From positions 88,356 through 152,355 of the forward strand of contig CAZPHV010000004.1 in NCBI GenBank assembly GCA_964586455.1: 64,000 nucleotides of DNA, read 5' to 3'. This DNA comes from Aquimonas sp964586455 (lineage in GTDB: Bacteria > Pseudomonadota > Gammaproteobacteria > Xanthomonadales > Xanthomonadaceae). Below, piece by piece: positions 8,597 to 17,951 of this stretch. The position numbers and the translations under genes are program-made. Each line of letters starts with the position of its first letter. Position 1 is the stretch's first letter. The notes under the pieces were generated by a model, which saw only the letters and a program-made list of their open reading frames with translations, was not told the DNA's origin and did no database searches.

Positions 8597-9951
8597 AACT
8601 GCACATCCTCGGCATCTGCGGCACCTTCATGGGCGGCGTCGCCGCGCTGGCGCGCGAACTCGGCCACGCGGTCGAAGGTTCCGACCAGAACGTCTACCCG
8701 CCGATGAGCACCCAGCTGGAAGCGTTGGGCATCGCGCTCGCCAGCGGTTACCGGCCCGAACATATCGGCGCCGACGTCGACCAGGTGGTGGTCGGAAATG
8801 CGCTTTCGCGGGGCAACCCGGCGGTCGAGGCGGTGCTGGATGCCGGCCGCGATTACAGCTCCGGCGCGCAGTGGCTGGCCGAGCGCGTGCTGCGCGGCCG
8901 CCGCGTGCTGGCGGTGGCCGGCACCCACGGCAAGACCACCACCAGCTCGCTGCTGGCCTATCTGCTCGACTGCGCCGGCGCGGATCCTGGCTTCCTGATC
9001 GGCGGCGTGCCCGAGAACTTCGGCATGTCCGCGCGCATCGGTGCGAGCGCGGCCTTTGTGGTCGAGGCCGACGAGTACGACACCGCCTTCTTCGACAAGC
9101 GCTCCAAGTTCGTCCACTACCGGCCCGAGATCGCGATCCTCAACAACCTCGAGTACGACCACGCCGACATCTTTCCCGACCTCGCCGCGATCCAGCGCCA
9201 GTTCCACCATCTGGTGCGCACGGTGCCGGGCCGCGGCCGGCTGATCGTCAACGCCGAGGACTCAGCGCTGGCCGAAGTGCTGGCGATGGGCTGCTGGACA
9301 CCGGTGACGCGCTTCGGCATCGAGGTCGCGGCCGACTGGCAGGCGCGGCTCCTGAAGCCCGACGGCAGCGCCTTCTCGGTGGTGCAGGGTGGCGAGGTGA
9401 TCGGCGAGGTGCACTGGGACCTGCTGGGCCGGCACAACGTGATGAACGCGCTGGCCGCGCTGGCGGCGGTCGATGCCTACGGCCTCGACGTGCGCCCGCT
9501 GCTGCCGAAACTGGCCGACTTCGTCTCGGTCAAGCGGCGCATGCAGAAACTGGGCAGCCCGCAGGACATCCGCGTCTACGACGACTTCGCCCACCACCCC
9601 ACCGCGATCCGCACCACCCTTGCCGGGCTGCGCGCGCAGGTCGGCAGCGCACGCATCCTGGTCGCGATCGAGCCGCGCAGCAATTCGATGCGGCTCGGCG
9701 CCCACGCCGCCGAGCTCGCGCCTTCGCTCAGCGATGCCGACGTCGTGGTCTTCCTGCACCGGCCGGAACTGGCCTGGGATGCAGCGTCCGTGGTCGGCGC
9801 CCTGCGCGGCGAGGGCCACACCGTGCCGAGCGTCGACGCCCTGCTCGACCAGCTCGCCGCCCTCGCGCGCCCGGGCGACCATGTGGTCTTCATGTCGAAC
9901 GGCGGCTTCGAGGGCGCGCCGCGGCGGATGGTGGAGCGGCTGCAGGGCTGA
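8593..9951 (+). CDS. mpl: UDP-N-acetylmuramate:L-alanyl-gamma-D-glutamyl-meso-diaminopimelate ligase
   Basis: 452 residues. Recycles murein tripeptide onto UDP-MurNAc in the cytoplasm. A Mur-ligase fold is visible: N-terminal Rossmann ILGICGTFMGGVAALARELG, ATP loop VAGTHGKTTTSSLL near 113-126, and VEADEYDTAFFDKRSKFVHY near 157-176, which separates Mpl from MurC. Further on are YDDFAHHPTAIRTTL and VAIEPRSNSMRLG in the C-terminal domain. The ATG overlaps the stop of the preceding membrane-protein gene. Its 3' end overlaps, tail to tail, the last 62 bases of the HNH gene on the other strand. Confidence 0.97.
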   Translation: MKLHILGICGTFMGGVAALARELGHAVEGSDQNVYPPMSTQLEALGIALASGYRPEHIGADVDQVVVGNALSRGNPAVEAVLDAGRDYSSGAQWLAERVLRGRRVLAVAGTHGKTTTSSLLAYLLDCAGADPGFLIGGVPENFGMSARIGASAAFVVEADEYDTAFFDKRSKFVHYRPEIAILNNLEYDHADIFPDLAAIQRQFHHLVRTVPGRGRLIVNAEDSALAEVLAMGCWTPVTRFGIEVAADWQARLLKPDGSAFSVVQGGEVIGEVHWDLLGRHNVMNALAALAAVDAYGLDVRPLLPKLADFVSVKRRMQKLGSPQDIRVYDDFAHHPTAIRTTLAGLRAQVGSARILVAIEPRSNSMRLGAHAAELAPSLSDADVVVFLHRPELAWDAASVVGALRGEGHTVPSVDALLDQLAALARPGDHVVFMSNGGFEGAPRRMVERLQG

Positions 9952-10267
9952 TGCCATGCCACTTGCCGCGCGCCAACAGTCGCTGCACGCGCGCTCGGTA
10001 CTCGTCCGGAGGCAGCGGCTCTTTCGCTTTGTGGCGAGTTCGATTGCAGAAGATGCAGGCGGCGACGATATTGTGGCTGGCGTCGCGACCACCGGCCTGT
10101 CGCGCGAAAAGGTGCTCTGCAGTGCACTGGAGCACGCGCAGTCTGGCCGCTTTTCTGGGTGAGTTGGCATTCTCGTGCCGACCAAGCCACATGAGGCAGC
10201 CGCAGTAGAAACAGCGGCCGTCCTGTCGGAAAAATGCGCGCTCACGTAACGTTTGAAGTTTGGACAT
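9890..10267 (-). CDS. HNH endonuclease domain protein, 125 aa
   Basis: A small HNH nuclease-type protein. A zinc-ribbon CFYCGCL near residues 20-26 is followed by the H-N-H core CTAEHLFARQAGGRDASHNI and AACIFCNRTRHKAKE. ATG 10267 begins MSKLQTLRERAFFRQDGRC; longer frames to 10573 cross a repeat-like gap and are not supported. The final 20 or so residues (SPAAAPPSAAARPRS) are low complexity and run antisense into mpl, so the true tail may once have been shorter. It could be a free-standing nuclease or a remnant of a mobile element; no partner genes are visible. The 169-bp gap 10268-10436 holds nothing that I can name. Confidence 0.75.
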   Translation of the reverse strand: MSKLQTLRERAFFRQDGRCFYCGCLMWLGRHENANSPRKAARLRVLQCTAEHLFARQAGGRDASHNIVAACIFCNRTRHKAKEPLPPDEYRARVQRLLARGKWHGISPAAAPPSAAARPRSRRST

Positions 10268-10436
10268 TGGGCCTCCGGTTGAGTTGGGAAGTCCCGACCA
10301 CCTCCGATGGAGGTTGATGGGGCACCCGGACCCGGAAGGCCAAGTGTCAGGTGAGGGGCGCGCGGAGCGCCGGGCGCTGTCAGCGCTGAGGCACTTTGCC
10401 GGAGGAGGCCGCGCCGTCGCAAGTGCTCGACCGGAG

Positions 10437-11582
10437 TCAATCGCTAGCGATGCAAATGTTCGCTGAACCAGCTTTACCAGCCCGAGCCCCAAGCACCCGC
10501 GCCACCCCAGCCTCCGCCGCCTCCACCGCCCCGGCGAGATAGCCGGGAAACTGCGCCGACCACTCGCTGCCAATGCCGATCAGGCGCGAGCGCCAGGGCG
10601 CCGCGCGGGCTTCGGCCTCGGGCGCTGCGGCGTGATGTGCGGCGGCGTCGAGGTCGGCGGCGTCGGCGGTCAGCGGGTCGGCGGCCCAGTCCTTGAGGAA
10701 TTCAGCGACGGGATGGGCGGCCCGCTCGCCGAACAGCCGCACCAGCTGGTGGCGACAGGCGTCGCGTAGCGCGACCTCGGATACACCGCGGCGGGCGCGA
10801 GCGGGAACGCCGATGAAGCCGAACAGGGCGGCGTCGCCATCCGGCAGGCTGGCGTCGTGGACCTCGGCCATCGGTCCGAGGCTGCTCTGCGCCGTGCCGG
10901 ACAGCCCCTGCTCGCGCCAGAACGGCGACTCGAACACCGCCACGTACTTGGCGTGCGGGGCCATCCAGGTCGGCGTGGTGCGCCAGGCCGACAGCAGCGC
11001 CGCCGGCAGAGCCGGCTCGAAGTGGATGCGGCTCGCGGCCAGCCGCGGCGGCAGGGCCAGCAGCACGTGTTCGGCGCGCCAGTGGCCAGCGCTGCCGTCG
11101 GCCTGTTCGACCAGAAGGGACAGCCCGTCGTCTGCCGCCTCGATGCGCTGCACGCGCGCGCCGACCTGCAGGCGCGCGGGGTCGATGCGTTTTTGCAGGG
11201 CATCGACAAGTGCGGCCATGCCGCCAGCGAGACGCATCGAGCCCGCCATGCCGATCGACCCTGCGTAGCGTTGGGCCGGATGATCCGGCAGACGCTCGAC
11301 CAGCACGTCGCCGGCGTGATGCTGCTCGAAGGCCGGCAGACCGAGCTCGTTGATCAGCCCTGCGAGCTCGGCTTGATGCGCGGGCCAGAACCAGGTCGGG
11401 CCGAGGTCGACGCGGCTGTCGGCAGGCGCTTCGTCGCGGCTGTGCAGCGACAGGATCCGGCCGCCGACGCGCTCGCGCGCTTCCAGCACAACGCAGTCGT
11501 CGATCCCCGCCTGCTGCAGGCGCCAGGCCGCGTACAGACCCGCCAAGCCGGCGCCGACGATCACCACGCGGGCACGGCTCAT
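10437..11582 (-). CDS. FAD-dependent amine oxidase family protein
   Basis: 381 residues. The N-terminus RVVIVGAGLAGLYAAWRLQQ is the FAD dinucleotide-binding loop. It is followed by VVLEARERVGGRILS (the GGR motif of amine oxidases), LGPTWFWPAHQAEL, and the C-terminal FAD-closing segment SEWSAQFPGYLAGAVEAAEA. This places it in the flavin monoamine oxidase/phytoene desaturase superfamily; the substrate is unknown. The ATG at 11582 overlaps the stop of the upstream cupin gene by four bases, so the two are probably co-translated. A frame extending to 11945 is only the cupin gene read in another frame. Confidence 0.85.
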   Translation of the reverse strand: MSRARVVIVGAGLAGLYAAWRLQQAGIDDCVVLEARERVGGRILSLHSRDEAPADSRVDLGPTWFWPAHQAELAGLINELGLPAFEQHHAGDVLVERLPDHPAQRYAGSIGMAGSMRLAGGMAALVDALQKRIDPARLQVGARVQRIEAADDGLSLLVEQADGSAGHWRAEHVLLALPPRLAASRIHFEPALPAALLSAWRTTPTWMAPHAKYVAVFESPFWREQGLSGTAQSSLGPMAEVHDASLPDGDAALFGFIGVPARARRGVSEVALRDACRHQLVRLFGERAAHPVAEFLKDWAADPLTADAADLDAAAHHAAAPEAEARAAPWRSRLIGIGSEWSAQFPGYLAGAVEAAEAGVARVLGARAGKAGSANICIASD

Positions 11583-12316
11583 GCGTCGCTTGCGCTTGTC
11601 GTGGACGCGGGCTGTGGGCCGCCGAGTGCGCCGAGCTTGAGGTAGAGACAGGCGCCCTCGGCACCGGCGATGGGCTCGGCGTGCTCGCCTGCAGGCAGGC
11701 GCAGCCAGCTGCCGGCGGCGAGCGCGCGGCCCTGCCACTGAAGATCGCCCTCGAGCACCAGCATCTCGGCGCCCGCGACGGCGCCGTCCAGCACCCGCTG
11801 GCCGGGGGGCAGGCGCAGCAGGCGGACGCTTTCGAAAGGGTCGTCGTAGAGCGCGCAGACCGCGGCCTGCGTCAGCGCCTGCCAACGCTGCGGGTCGCGC
11901 GTGTCGACGCGCACTTCGGCGCTCTGCGCGGGATGCATCTGCCACAGCTTCACGAAGATCCGCGTGCCCTCCACGCTGTAGGGCCGATGCGCCGAGCCCG
12001 GCGGATTGCGCAGATAGGTGCCCGCCGGAAAGTCCTCGCCGTCGGCGGAGAACACGCCGTCCAGCACCAGGATCTCCTCGCCGCCCGGATGCGCATGCGG
12101 CGCGAACTCAGAGCGCGGCGCGTAGCGCACCAGGCTGGTCGCCCGCGCCTTCTCCTCGCCGATGCGGTCCAGCATGACCCGCTCGACGCCGGCCTGCGGC
12201 GAGGGGATCCAGACGTGCTGCTCGACGGCGACGCAGGCGGGAAGATCGAAATCGGCGTGGATGCGCACGAGGGTGTCCTCGAAAGACAGGGACGCGATGC
12301 GGGGGCGTGGCGCCAA
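11579..12316 (-). CDS. ChrR-type double cupin protein
   Basis: 245 residues with two cupin barrels. The first carries APHAHPGGEEILVLDGVFS and FPAGTYLRNPPGSAHRP, the hallmark of the ChrR cupin domain (metal ligands His/His/Glu). The second, RVLDGAVAGAEMLVLEGDLQ, is degenerate. ChrR proteins proper are zinc anti-sigma factors, but this one lacks the N-terminal zinc-binding anti-sigma domain and no ECF sigma gene is nearby, so a metal-dependent enzyme or sensor role is as likely. No ATG precedes the domain; TTG at 12316 is the best start. Coupled by ATGA overlap to the amine oxidase. Confidence 0.8.
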   Translation of the reverse strand: MAPRPRIASLSFEDTLVRIHADFDLPACVAVEQHVWIPSPQAGVERVMLDRIGEEKARATSLVRYAPRSEFAPHAHPGGEEILVLDGVFSADGEDFPAGTYLRNPPGSAHRPYSVEGTRIFVKLWQMHPAQSAEVRVDTRDPQRWQALTQAAVCALYDDPFESVRLLRLPPGQRVLDGAVAGAEMLVLEGDLQWQGRALAAGSWLRLPAGEHAEPIAGAEGACLYLKLGALGGPQPASTTSASDA

Positions 12317-12414
12317 GGCAGGCGATGCGCGCGCCTGGGCTGCACTTCTGACGACAGGAGCGCTCTGCGCAGCTCACCGAGCGCGACGACGGCGCCGCGA
12401 TCGAAGGCGATGGA

Positions 12415-13104
12415 CTACTCGCCGTTGACCAGCGTGCCCTTGTCGAGGTGCACGGTGCGTCGCGCGTACTCGGCGGCCTTGGGGTCGTGGGTGACCATGA
12501 TGATGGTCTTGCCGAACTCGCTGTTGAGCCGCTGCAGCAGGCGCAGCACCTCGTCGGCGGTCTTGCGGTCAAGGTCGCCGGTCGGCTCGTCGCAGATCAA
12601 CAGGCGAGGATCGGAGACCAGCGCGCGGGCGATCGCCACGCGCTGCTGCTGGCCGCCGGAGAGCTCGTTCGGCCTGTGGCCACCGCGGTCGGACAGCCCC
12701 ACCAGCTGCAGGGCGATGCGCGCGCGCTTCGCGCGTTCGCCGGCACCGAAATCCGTCAGCAGCAGGGGCAGCTCGACGTTCTTCTGCGCCGACAGCACCG
12801 GCATCAGGTTGTAACTCTGGAAGATGAAGCCGACCGTGCTGGCGCGCCAGGCCGCGAGCTCGTCCGCGCTGTAGTCCTCGATGCGCTCGCCGCCCACCTT
12901 GAGCACGCCCGAGGTCGGCGAATCGATGCCGCCGATGAGGTTCAGCAGGGTGGTCTTGCCCGAGCCCGAGGGTCCCATGAGCGCGACGAAATCGCCTTCG
13001 GCGATGTCGAGGTTGATGCCGTGCAGCACCTCGACGCGCTGGCTGCCGCGCACATAGGTCTTGGTGAGCTGGCGGATCTCGACCAGCGGGGTGGAGGCGG
13101 CCAC
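12415..13104 (-). CDS. ABC transporter ATPase, MacB/LolD type
   Basis: 229 residues. Walker A GPSGSGKTTLLN near 39-50, Q-loop FIFQSYNLMP, signature LSGGQQQRVAIARAL, Walker B LLICDEPTGDLD and the His switch VTHDPKAAE are all intact, so it should hydrolyse ATP at the inner membrane. It begins five bases after the adaptor gene stop, forming an operon with it. Normally one or two FtsX-like permeases would follow. Here the next gene is the ChrR cupin, 98 bp on, and no permease is in the window. It must pair with a permease encoded elsewhere or be left over from a larger operon. Confidence 0.93.
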   Translation of the reverse strand: MAASTPLVEIRQLTKTYVRGSQRVEVLHGINLDIAEGDFVALMGPSGSGKTTLLNLIGGIDSPTSGVLKVGGERIEDYSADELAAWRASTVGFIFQSYNLMPVLSAQKNVELPLLLTDFGAGERAKRARIALQLVGLSDRGGHRPNELSGGQQQRVAIARALVSDPRLLICDEPTGDLDRKTADEVLRLLQRLNSEFGKTIIMVTHDPKAAEYARRTVHLDKGTLVNGE

Positions 13105-13109
13105 GGGCG

Positions 13110-14348
13110 TCAGCGGCTCGTCTTGCGGTTGACGCGATCGCCGTCCTGCAGGGTCTCCGGCGGCGACAGCACCAGGGTCTCGCCGCCGCTCAGGCCCGCC
13201 AGGACGCGACGCTCACCGTTGGCGGCCTCGCCCAGCTGCAGCTCGACGCGGCGCACGGTGTTGTCCTCGCCGAGCACGAAGGCGTGCGCGGCATCGCCTT
13301 CGCCCGCGACCACCGCGCGCTCTGGCGCCAGCGCGCCGCTGGGCGGCGCCGCATTCGGGTCGGGACGCTTTTCCAGGAAGCTCACGCGCACGCCCATGTC
13401 GGGCACGATGCGGGGGTCGCGGCTGTCCAGCGCGATGCGCACCTTGACCGTGGCCTTGCTGCGGTCGGCGGCCGGCACGATGGCGATGACGCTGCCGGGG
13501 ATCTTCCAGTCCGGGTAGGCGTTCAGCACGGCGTCGACCGGCATGCCGGGCTGCACGCGGCCGATGTAGGCCTCGTTGACGTCGACATTCACTTCCAGCG
13601 AGTCCATGTCGACGACGGTGCCGATGCCGGTGCGGGTGAAGCCGCCGCCGGCCGACAGCGGCGACACCATCTCGCCGGGCTGGGCGGCCTTGGCGATGAT
13701 GACGCCGCTGAACGGTGCGCGCACTTCGGTGTTGGCGAGGTTGAGTTCAGCCACCGCGACCTGCTCGGCGGCGACCCCGGTCGCGCGCTGCAGCGAGGCC
13801 AGGCGTGCCGCGCGCGCATCGCGATCGCTCTGCGCCTGCTCCAGCGCGGCATCCGACGTGAGCTTGCGCGCGGCCAGCTCCTGCTGGCGCGTGAGCGTGC
13901 TTTCGGCCAGCGCCAGCAGCGCGCGCGCCTCGGCCAGCTGTGACTGGCTCGACGCCAGCTGGGCGCGGGCCAGTTCGAGCTGGGCGGCCGCGTCGATGGG
14001 ATCCAGCCGCGCCATCAGCTCGCCCTCGCTGACGCGCTGGCCTTCTTCGATCAGCACTTCCAGCACGCGGCCGGTGACCTTGGAGGACACCGTGGCGATG
14101 CGCCGCGCGGTGACGAAACCCGAGGCATCCAGCAGCGAGGTTGGCCCGGCTTCGGCGGCACTGCGCGCGCTTCCAGTCTCGACCTCGATGGGACGCATCG
14201 CGCGCAGCGCGAAGAAACCGATCGCGAGCACGATCAGCACCAGCAGCCAGATCGGAACGCGCCGACCGCGCTTGCCGCGTCCCCCCTCACCGCGCGGAAT
14301 GCGCAGGGCTTCCAGCAGGGCATCGGAGCGTTGGGCGTCCTGGCTCAT
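13110..14348 (-). CDS. Periplasmic adaptor (HlyD/MacA-type membrane fusion protein)
   Basis: 412 residues. It has an inner-membrane anchor VPIWLLVLIVLAIGFFALRA near 30-49 and an N-terminal lipoyl half (VTGRVLEVLIEEGQRVSEGE). A long coiled-coil hairpin runs about 125-200, rich in Ala, Leu, Gln and Arg. After it come the second lipoyl half (APFSGVIIAKAAQPGEMVSP), a beta-barrel domain and a membrane-proximal C-terminus. It would bridge an inner-membrane transporter to an outer-membrane channel. ATG 14348 is chosen since it gives the usual short cytoplasmic tail; the longer frame to 14432 adds unrelated residues. The ATPase gene follows directly. Confidence 0.9.
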   Translation of the reverse strand: MSQDAQRSDALLEALRIPRGEGGRGKRGRRVPIWLLVLIVLAIGFFALRAMRPIEVETGSARSAAEAGPTSLLDASGFVTARRIATVSSKVTGRVLEVLIEEGQRVSEGELMARLDPIDAAAQLELARAQLASSQSQLAEARALLALAESTLTRQQELAARKLTSDAALEQAQSDRDARAARLASLQRATGVAAEQVAVAELNLANTEVRAPFSGVIIAKAAQPGEMVSPLSAGGGFTRTGIGTVVDMDSLEVNVDVNEAYIGRVQPGMPVDAVLNAYPDWKIPGSVIAIVPAADRSKATVKVRIALDSRDPRIVPDMGVRVSFLEKRPDPNAAPPSGALAPERAVVAGEGDAAHAFVLGEDNTVRRVELQLGEAANGERRVLAGLSGGETLVLSPPETLQDGDRVNRKTSR

Positions 14349-14450
14349 GGGTGGGTCCGTTCGGGCAGCGGGTGGGAATTGGCAGGCGCCAGTGTGAGGC
14401 ATCGGTCGAGCGGCGCGCAGGCTGCGCCGCATGCCGCCAAGCCGATGTGT

Positions 14451-15833
14451 TCAACGCCGGTAGCGCTGCTCCAGGAAGGCCCAGGCCGCGCGCAGGCCCT
14501 GCGCCTCGCCGCCGGCCGGGCGGCCCGGGCGGTCGCTGTCGTTCCAGCTGTAGACGTCGACGTGGGTCCAGGCCTGCTCGGCGGCGACGAAGCGGTCCAA
14601 GTAGAGCGCCGCCGTGATGCAGCCGGCCATGCGCGAAGGCCCGGCATTGGCGAAGTCGGCGATGCCGGACTTGAGATAGCTCATGTAGGGCCGCCACAGC
14701 GGCATGCGCCAGAGCGGGTCGCTCTGCCCTTCGCCGGCGGCCAGGTAGTCGTTGGCGATGTCGTCGCGGTTGGCGAACAGCGCCGGCAGGTCGGGGCCAA
14801 GCGCGATGCGCGCGGCCCCGGTGAGCGTGGCGAAGTCCATGATCAGGTCGGGCTTGGACTCGCCGGCGTAGGTCAGCGCGTCGCACAGCACCACGCGGCC
14901 TTCGGCATCGGTGTTGTCGATCTCGACGGACAGGCCGGCGCGGGTGGCGATCACTTCGCCCGGGCGGTAGGCATCGGCGGCCACCGCGTTCTCGACGGCG
15001 GGGATCAGCAGCTGCAGGCGCACCGGCAGCTGCTGCGCCATCACCAGCTGGGCCAGCGCAAGCGCATGCGCGGCACCGCCCATGTCCTTCTTCATGTTGC
15101 GCATGCCGTCGGCCGGCTTCATGTCGAGGCCGCCGGTGTCGAAACAGACGCCCTTGCCGACGATGGCGAGGCGCGGATGGCTGGCGTCGCCCCAGTTCAG
15201 CTCGATCAGGCGCGGCGCGCGGTGGCTGGCGCGACCGACCGCGTGGATGGCGGGGAAGCGCTCGCTGATCAGGGCCTCGCCGACGATGCTGCTGAACGCG
15301 GCGCCCTGCGCCTGCGCCAGGGAGCGCGCCGCCTGCTCCAGCTGTTCCGGGCCCATGTGCTCGGTCGGCGTGTTGATCAGGTCACGGGTCAGCAGGCTCG
15401 CGCGCAGCAGGGCCACTGCCTCGGCCAGCGACGGGTCTTCGAGATCGATGGCGAGACGCGCGGCGGCGCGCGCCGGCTTGCGGTAGCGGCTGAACTGGTA
15501 GGCGCCCAGGCCCCAGCCAATCACCGCCGCGCCGCGCTCGATCTGCAGCCCGCGCGCGTCCAGCGCATAGCTGCCCTCGGGCAGGGTCAGCGGCAGGCCG
15601 GCCAACGCCCAGGGGTCGTCCGCGCGGACCACGCCGACCAGCACCGCGGCCAGCGCGCCGTTCGACTCGGGCAGGGTGAGCTGGGTGCCCGGCAGGCCGC
15701 GAAAGCCCTGCGCCTGCGCCCAGCGGCGTGCGGCCTCGCCCAGCGTATCGAGCAGGGCGTCGAGGCTGGCCTCGGTGCACAGGATCAGGGGGCAGGCATG
15801 GGCGGCCTCGGCCGCGGAGGCAAAACCGTTCAT
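14451..15833 (-). CDS. Leucyl aminopeptidase family protein (peptidase M17)
   Basis: 460 residues. A cytoplasmic metallo-exopeptidase. The two-metal site is visible in VGKGVCFDTGGLDMKPADGM (metal Lys and Asp) and in the signature NTDAEGRVVLCDALTYA. It is further supported by MKKDMGGAAHALALAQL and the C-terminal hexamer region MAGCITAALYLDRFV. The N-terminal domain (about 1-160) is divergent, so it is a PepB/PepA relative rather than a clear PepA. ATG 15833 is preferred over TTG 15863, which adds ten poorly placed residues. It is divergent from the CoA-transferase gene, with 143 bp between them. Confidence 0.9.
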   Translation of the reverse strand: MNGFASAAEAAHACPLILCTEASLDALLDTLGEAARRWAQAQGFRGLPGTQLTLPESNGALAAVLVGVVRADDPWALAGLPLTLPEGSYALDARGLQIERGAAVIGWGLGAYQFSRYRKPARAAARLAIDLEDPSLAEAVALLRASLLTRDLINTPTEHMGPEQLEQAARSLAQAQGAAFSSIVGEALISERFPAIHAVGRASHRAPRLIELNWGDASHPRLAIVGKGVCFDTGGLDMKPADGMRNMKKDMGGAAHALALAQLVMAQQLPVRLQLLIPAVENAVAADAYRPGEVIATRAGLSVEIDNTDAEGRVVLCDALTYAGESKPDLIMDFATLTGAARIALGPDLPALFANRDDIANDYLAAGEGQSDPLWRMPLWRPYMSYLKSGIADFANAGPSRMAGCITAALYLDRFVAAEQAWTHVDVYSWNDSDRPGRPAGGEAQGLRAAWAFLEQRYRR

Positions 15834-15976
15834 TCGGAGGTCCGCTGGGAAAAATCCGGTCAATGCTAGCAGGCGGCCGATGCGCGCCCGCGTGCAGGTT
15901 TCCCCAAGGTCCGATACCTGCGCTGTCCGCGCCTGCCTATGCTGTCCGCTGCACTTTCGTGGCGAAGGGGGATGCC

Positions 15977-17893
15977 ATGCAGCGCAGGGCCAAGGGCAAG
16001 ATCGTCAGCGCCGCCGAGGCGGTGGCCCTGATCCATGACGGCGACACCGTCGCTACCGGCGGCTTCGTCGGCATCGGCTTCGCCGAGAACCTGGCGATCG
16101 CGCTGCAGCGGCGTTTCCGCGAGACGGCCGCGCCCCGTGAGCTCACCCTGGTCTACGCAGCCGGGCAGGGCGATGGCCGGCTGCGCGGCCTGAACCATCT
16201 GGCCGAGCCGGGCCTGCTGCGCGCGGTGATCGGCGGCCACTGGGGCCTGGTGCCGGCCCTGCAGAAGCTCGCGCTCGACGGCGCCATCGAGGCCTGGAAC
16301 CTGCCGCAGGGGGTGATCTCGCACCTGTTCCGCGACATCGCCGCCGGCCGGCCGGGGCACCTGACCCGGGTGGGCCTCGGCACCTTCGTCGATCCGCGCC
16401 ACGGCGGCGGCCGGGTCAATGCGCGCAGCACGGCGGAACGCGTCCGGCTGCTGCCGATCGACGGCGAGGACTACCTGTTCTATCCGGCGTTTCCGATCGA
16501 CGTGGCGCTGGTCCGCGGCACCACCGCCGACCCCGAGGGCAACATCACGTTCGAGCGCGAGGCGCTGACCCTCGAAAGCCTGGCGATTGCTATGGCGGCG
16601 CGCAATTCCGGCGGCGTGGTGATCGTGCAGGTCGAGCGCATCGCCGAAAGCCACAGCCTCAACCCGCGGCAGGTGAAGATCCCGGGCGTGCTGGTCGACT
16701 GCGTGGTGCTGGCCGAGCGGGCGGAGCTGCATCCGCAGACCTTCGCCGAGAGCTACAGCCCGGCCTTCGCCGGCGAGATCCACGTGCCGCTGGAGCGCAT
16801 CGCGCCGCTGCTGCCGGGCGCGCGCAAGGCGATCGCCCGGCGCGCGGCGCTGGAGCTGCCGCCGAATGCGGTGGTCAACCTTGGCATCGGCATGCCCGAG
16901 GGCGTGGCCGCGGTGGCGGCCGAGGAGGGCGTGCTCGACCTCATCACGCTCACCGCCGAGCCCGGCGTGATCGGCGGCATGCCGGCCTCGGGGCTCAATT
17001 TCGGCGCGGCGGTGAACGCGCAGGCGATCATCGACCAGCCCTACCAGTTCGACTTCTACGACGGCGGCGGCCTGGACGTCGCCGTGCTCGGCCTGGCCCA
17101 GGCGGATGCCGCTGGCAACGTCAACGTCAGCCGCTTCGGCACGCGCCTGGCCGGCGCCGGCGGCTTCATCAACATCAGCCAGTCGGCGCGCAGGCTGGTC
17201 TTCGTCGGCAGCTTCCTCACCCCTGCCGGCGAGGGCCGTGCGGCCGCGCGCAAGTTCGTGCAGATGGTCGAGCAGGTCACCTTCAGCGCCGCACAGGCGC
17301 GACGCAGGGGCCAGCAGGTGCTGTATGTCACCGAACGCTGCGTGTTCGAGCTGGGCGAGCGCGGCCTGCGTCTCATCGAACTGGCCCCTGGGCTGGATCT
17401 TGAGCGCGACGTGCTGGCGCTGATGGACTTCGCGCCGGCGATCGCCGAGCCGCTGGTGCCGATGGACGAGGCCCTGTTCGGCGAGGCCGCGCTCGGCCTG
17501 CGCCAGCGCCTGCTGGCCCTGCCGCTGCCGGCGCGGCTGCAGCTCGACGCCGCGCGCGACCTGCTGTTCATCAACTTCGAGCACTACCGCATCGCCCGGC
17601 CCGAGGACATCGACGCGGTCGAGCATGCGGTGACGGCCCTGCTGCAGCCGCTGGGTCGACGCGTGAGCGCGGTGGTCAACTACGACCATTTCGCGATCGC
17701 GCCCGAGCTTGAAAGCACCTGGGCCGACATGGTCGGGCGGCTGGATGCGCTCTGGTACAGCGACGTGCGTCGCTACACCACGCCGGCCTTCCTGCGCGCC
17801 AAGCTCGGGCAGGCGCTGAAGCAGCGCGGGCTGGCGCCACACATCTACGTCAGCGAGGGTGAGGCCTGGGGCCATCTCGGCGAGGGCGACTGA
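15977..17893 (+). CDS. Acyl-CoA:acid CoA-transferase, YdiF-like, with C-terminal extension
   Basis: 638 residues. Two CoA-transferase halves are fused, as in propionate CoA-transferase and E. coli YdiF. The N-half has GDTVATGGFVGIGFAENLA near 22-40. The C-half has LPPNAVVNLGIGMPEGVAAV and the active-site segment LTAEPGVIGG with the glutamate near residue 328. The last 110 or so residues, from about 530 (RDLLFINFEHYRI onward), go beyond the usual family length and look like an added alpha/beta domain of unknown role. ATG 15977 follows a purine-rich GAAGGGGG. The acyl substrate is unknown and no pathway genes are adjacent. Confidence 0.85.
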   Translation: MQRRAKGKIVSAAEAVALIHDGDTVATGGFVGIGFAENLAIALQRRFRETAAPRELTLVYAAGQGDGRLRGLNHLAEPGLLRAVIGGHWGLVPALQKLALDGAIEAWNLPQGVISHLFRDIAAGRPGHLTRVGLGTFVDPRHGGGRVNARSTAERVRLLPIDGEDYLFYPAFPIDVALVRGTTADPEGNITFEREALTLESLAIAMAARNSGGVVIVQVERIAESHSLNPRQVKIPGVLVDCVVLAERAELHPQTFAESYSPAFAGEIHVPLERIAPLLPGARKAIARRAALELPPNAVVNLGIGMPEGVAAVAAEEGVLDLITLTAEPGVIGGMPASGLNFGAAVNAQAIIDQPYQFDFYDGGGLDVAVLGLAQADAAGNVNVSRFGTRLAGAGGFINISQSARRLVFVGSFLTPAGEGRAAARKFVQMVEQVTFSAAQARRRGQQVLYVTERCVFELGERGLRLIELAPGLDLERDVLALMDFAPAIAEPLVPMDEALFGEAALGLRQRLLALPLPARLQLDAARDLLFINFEHYRIARPEDIDAVEHAVTALLQPLGRRVSAVVNYDHFAIAPELESTWADMVGRLDALWYSDVRRYTTPAFLRAKLGQALKQRGLAPHIYVSEGEAWGHLGEGD

Positions 17894-17951
17894 AGGCCCG
17901 CGGCGCCGCATTTCACATCCGTCTGCAGCGGGCGCGGGCTAGGCTGCCGCC

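Noticed and set aside
15866..17911. A 681-codon minus-strand frame opposite the CoA-transferase
   Set aside because: Shadow of the real gene; no motif, signal or ribosome-binding site, and composition typical of antisense GC3 bias.
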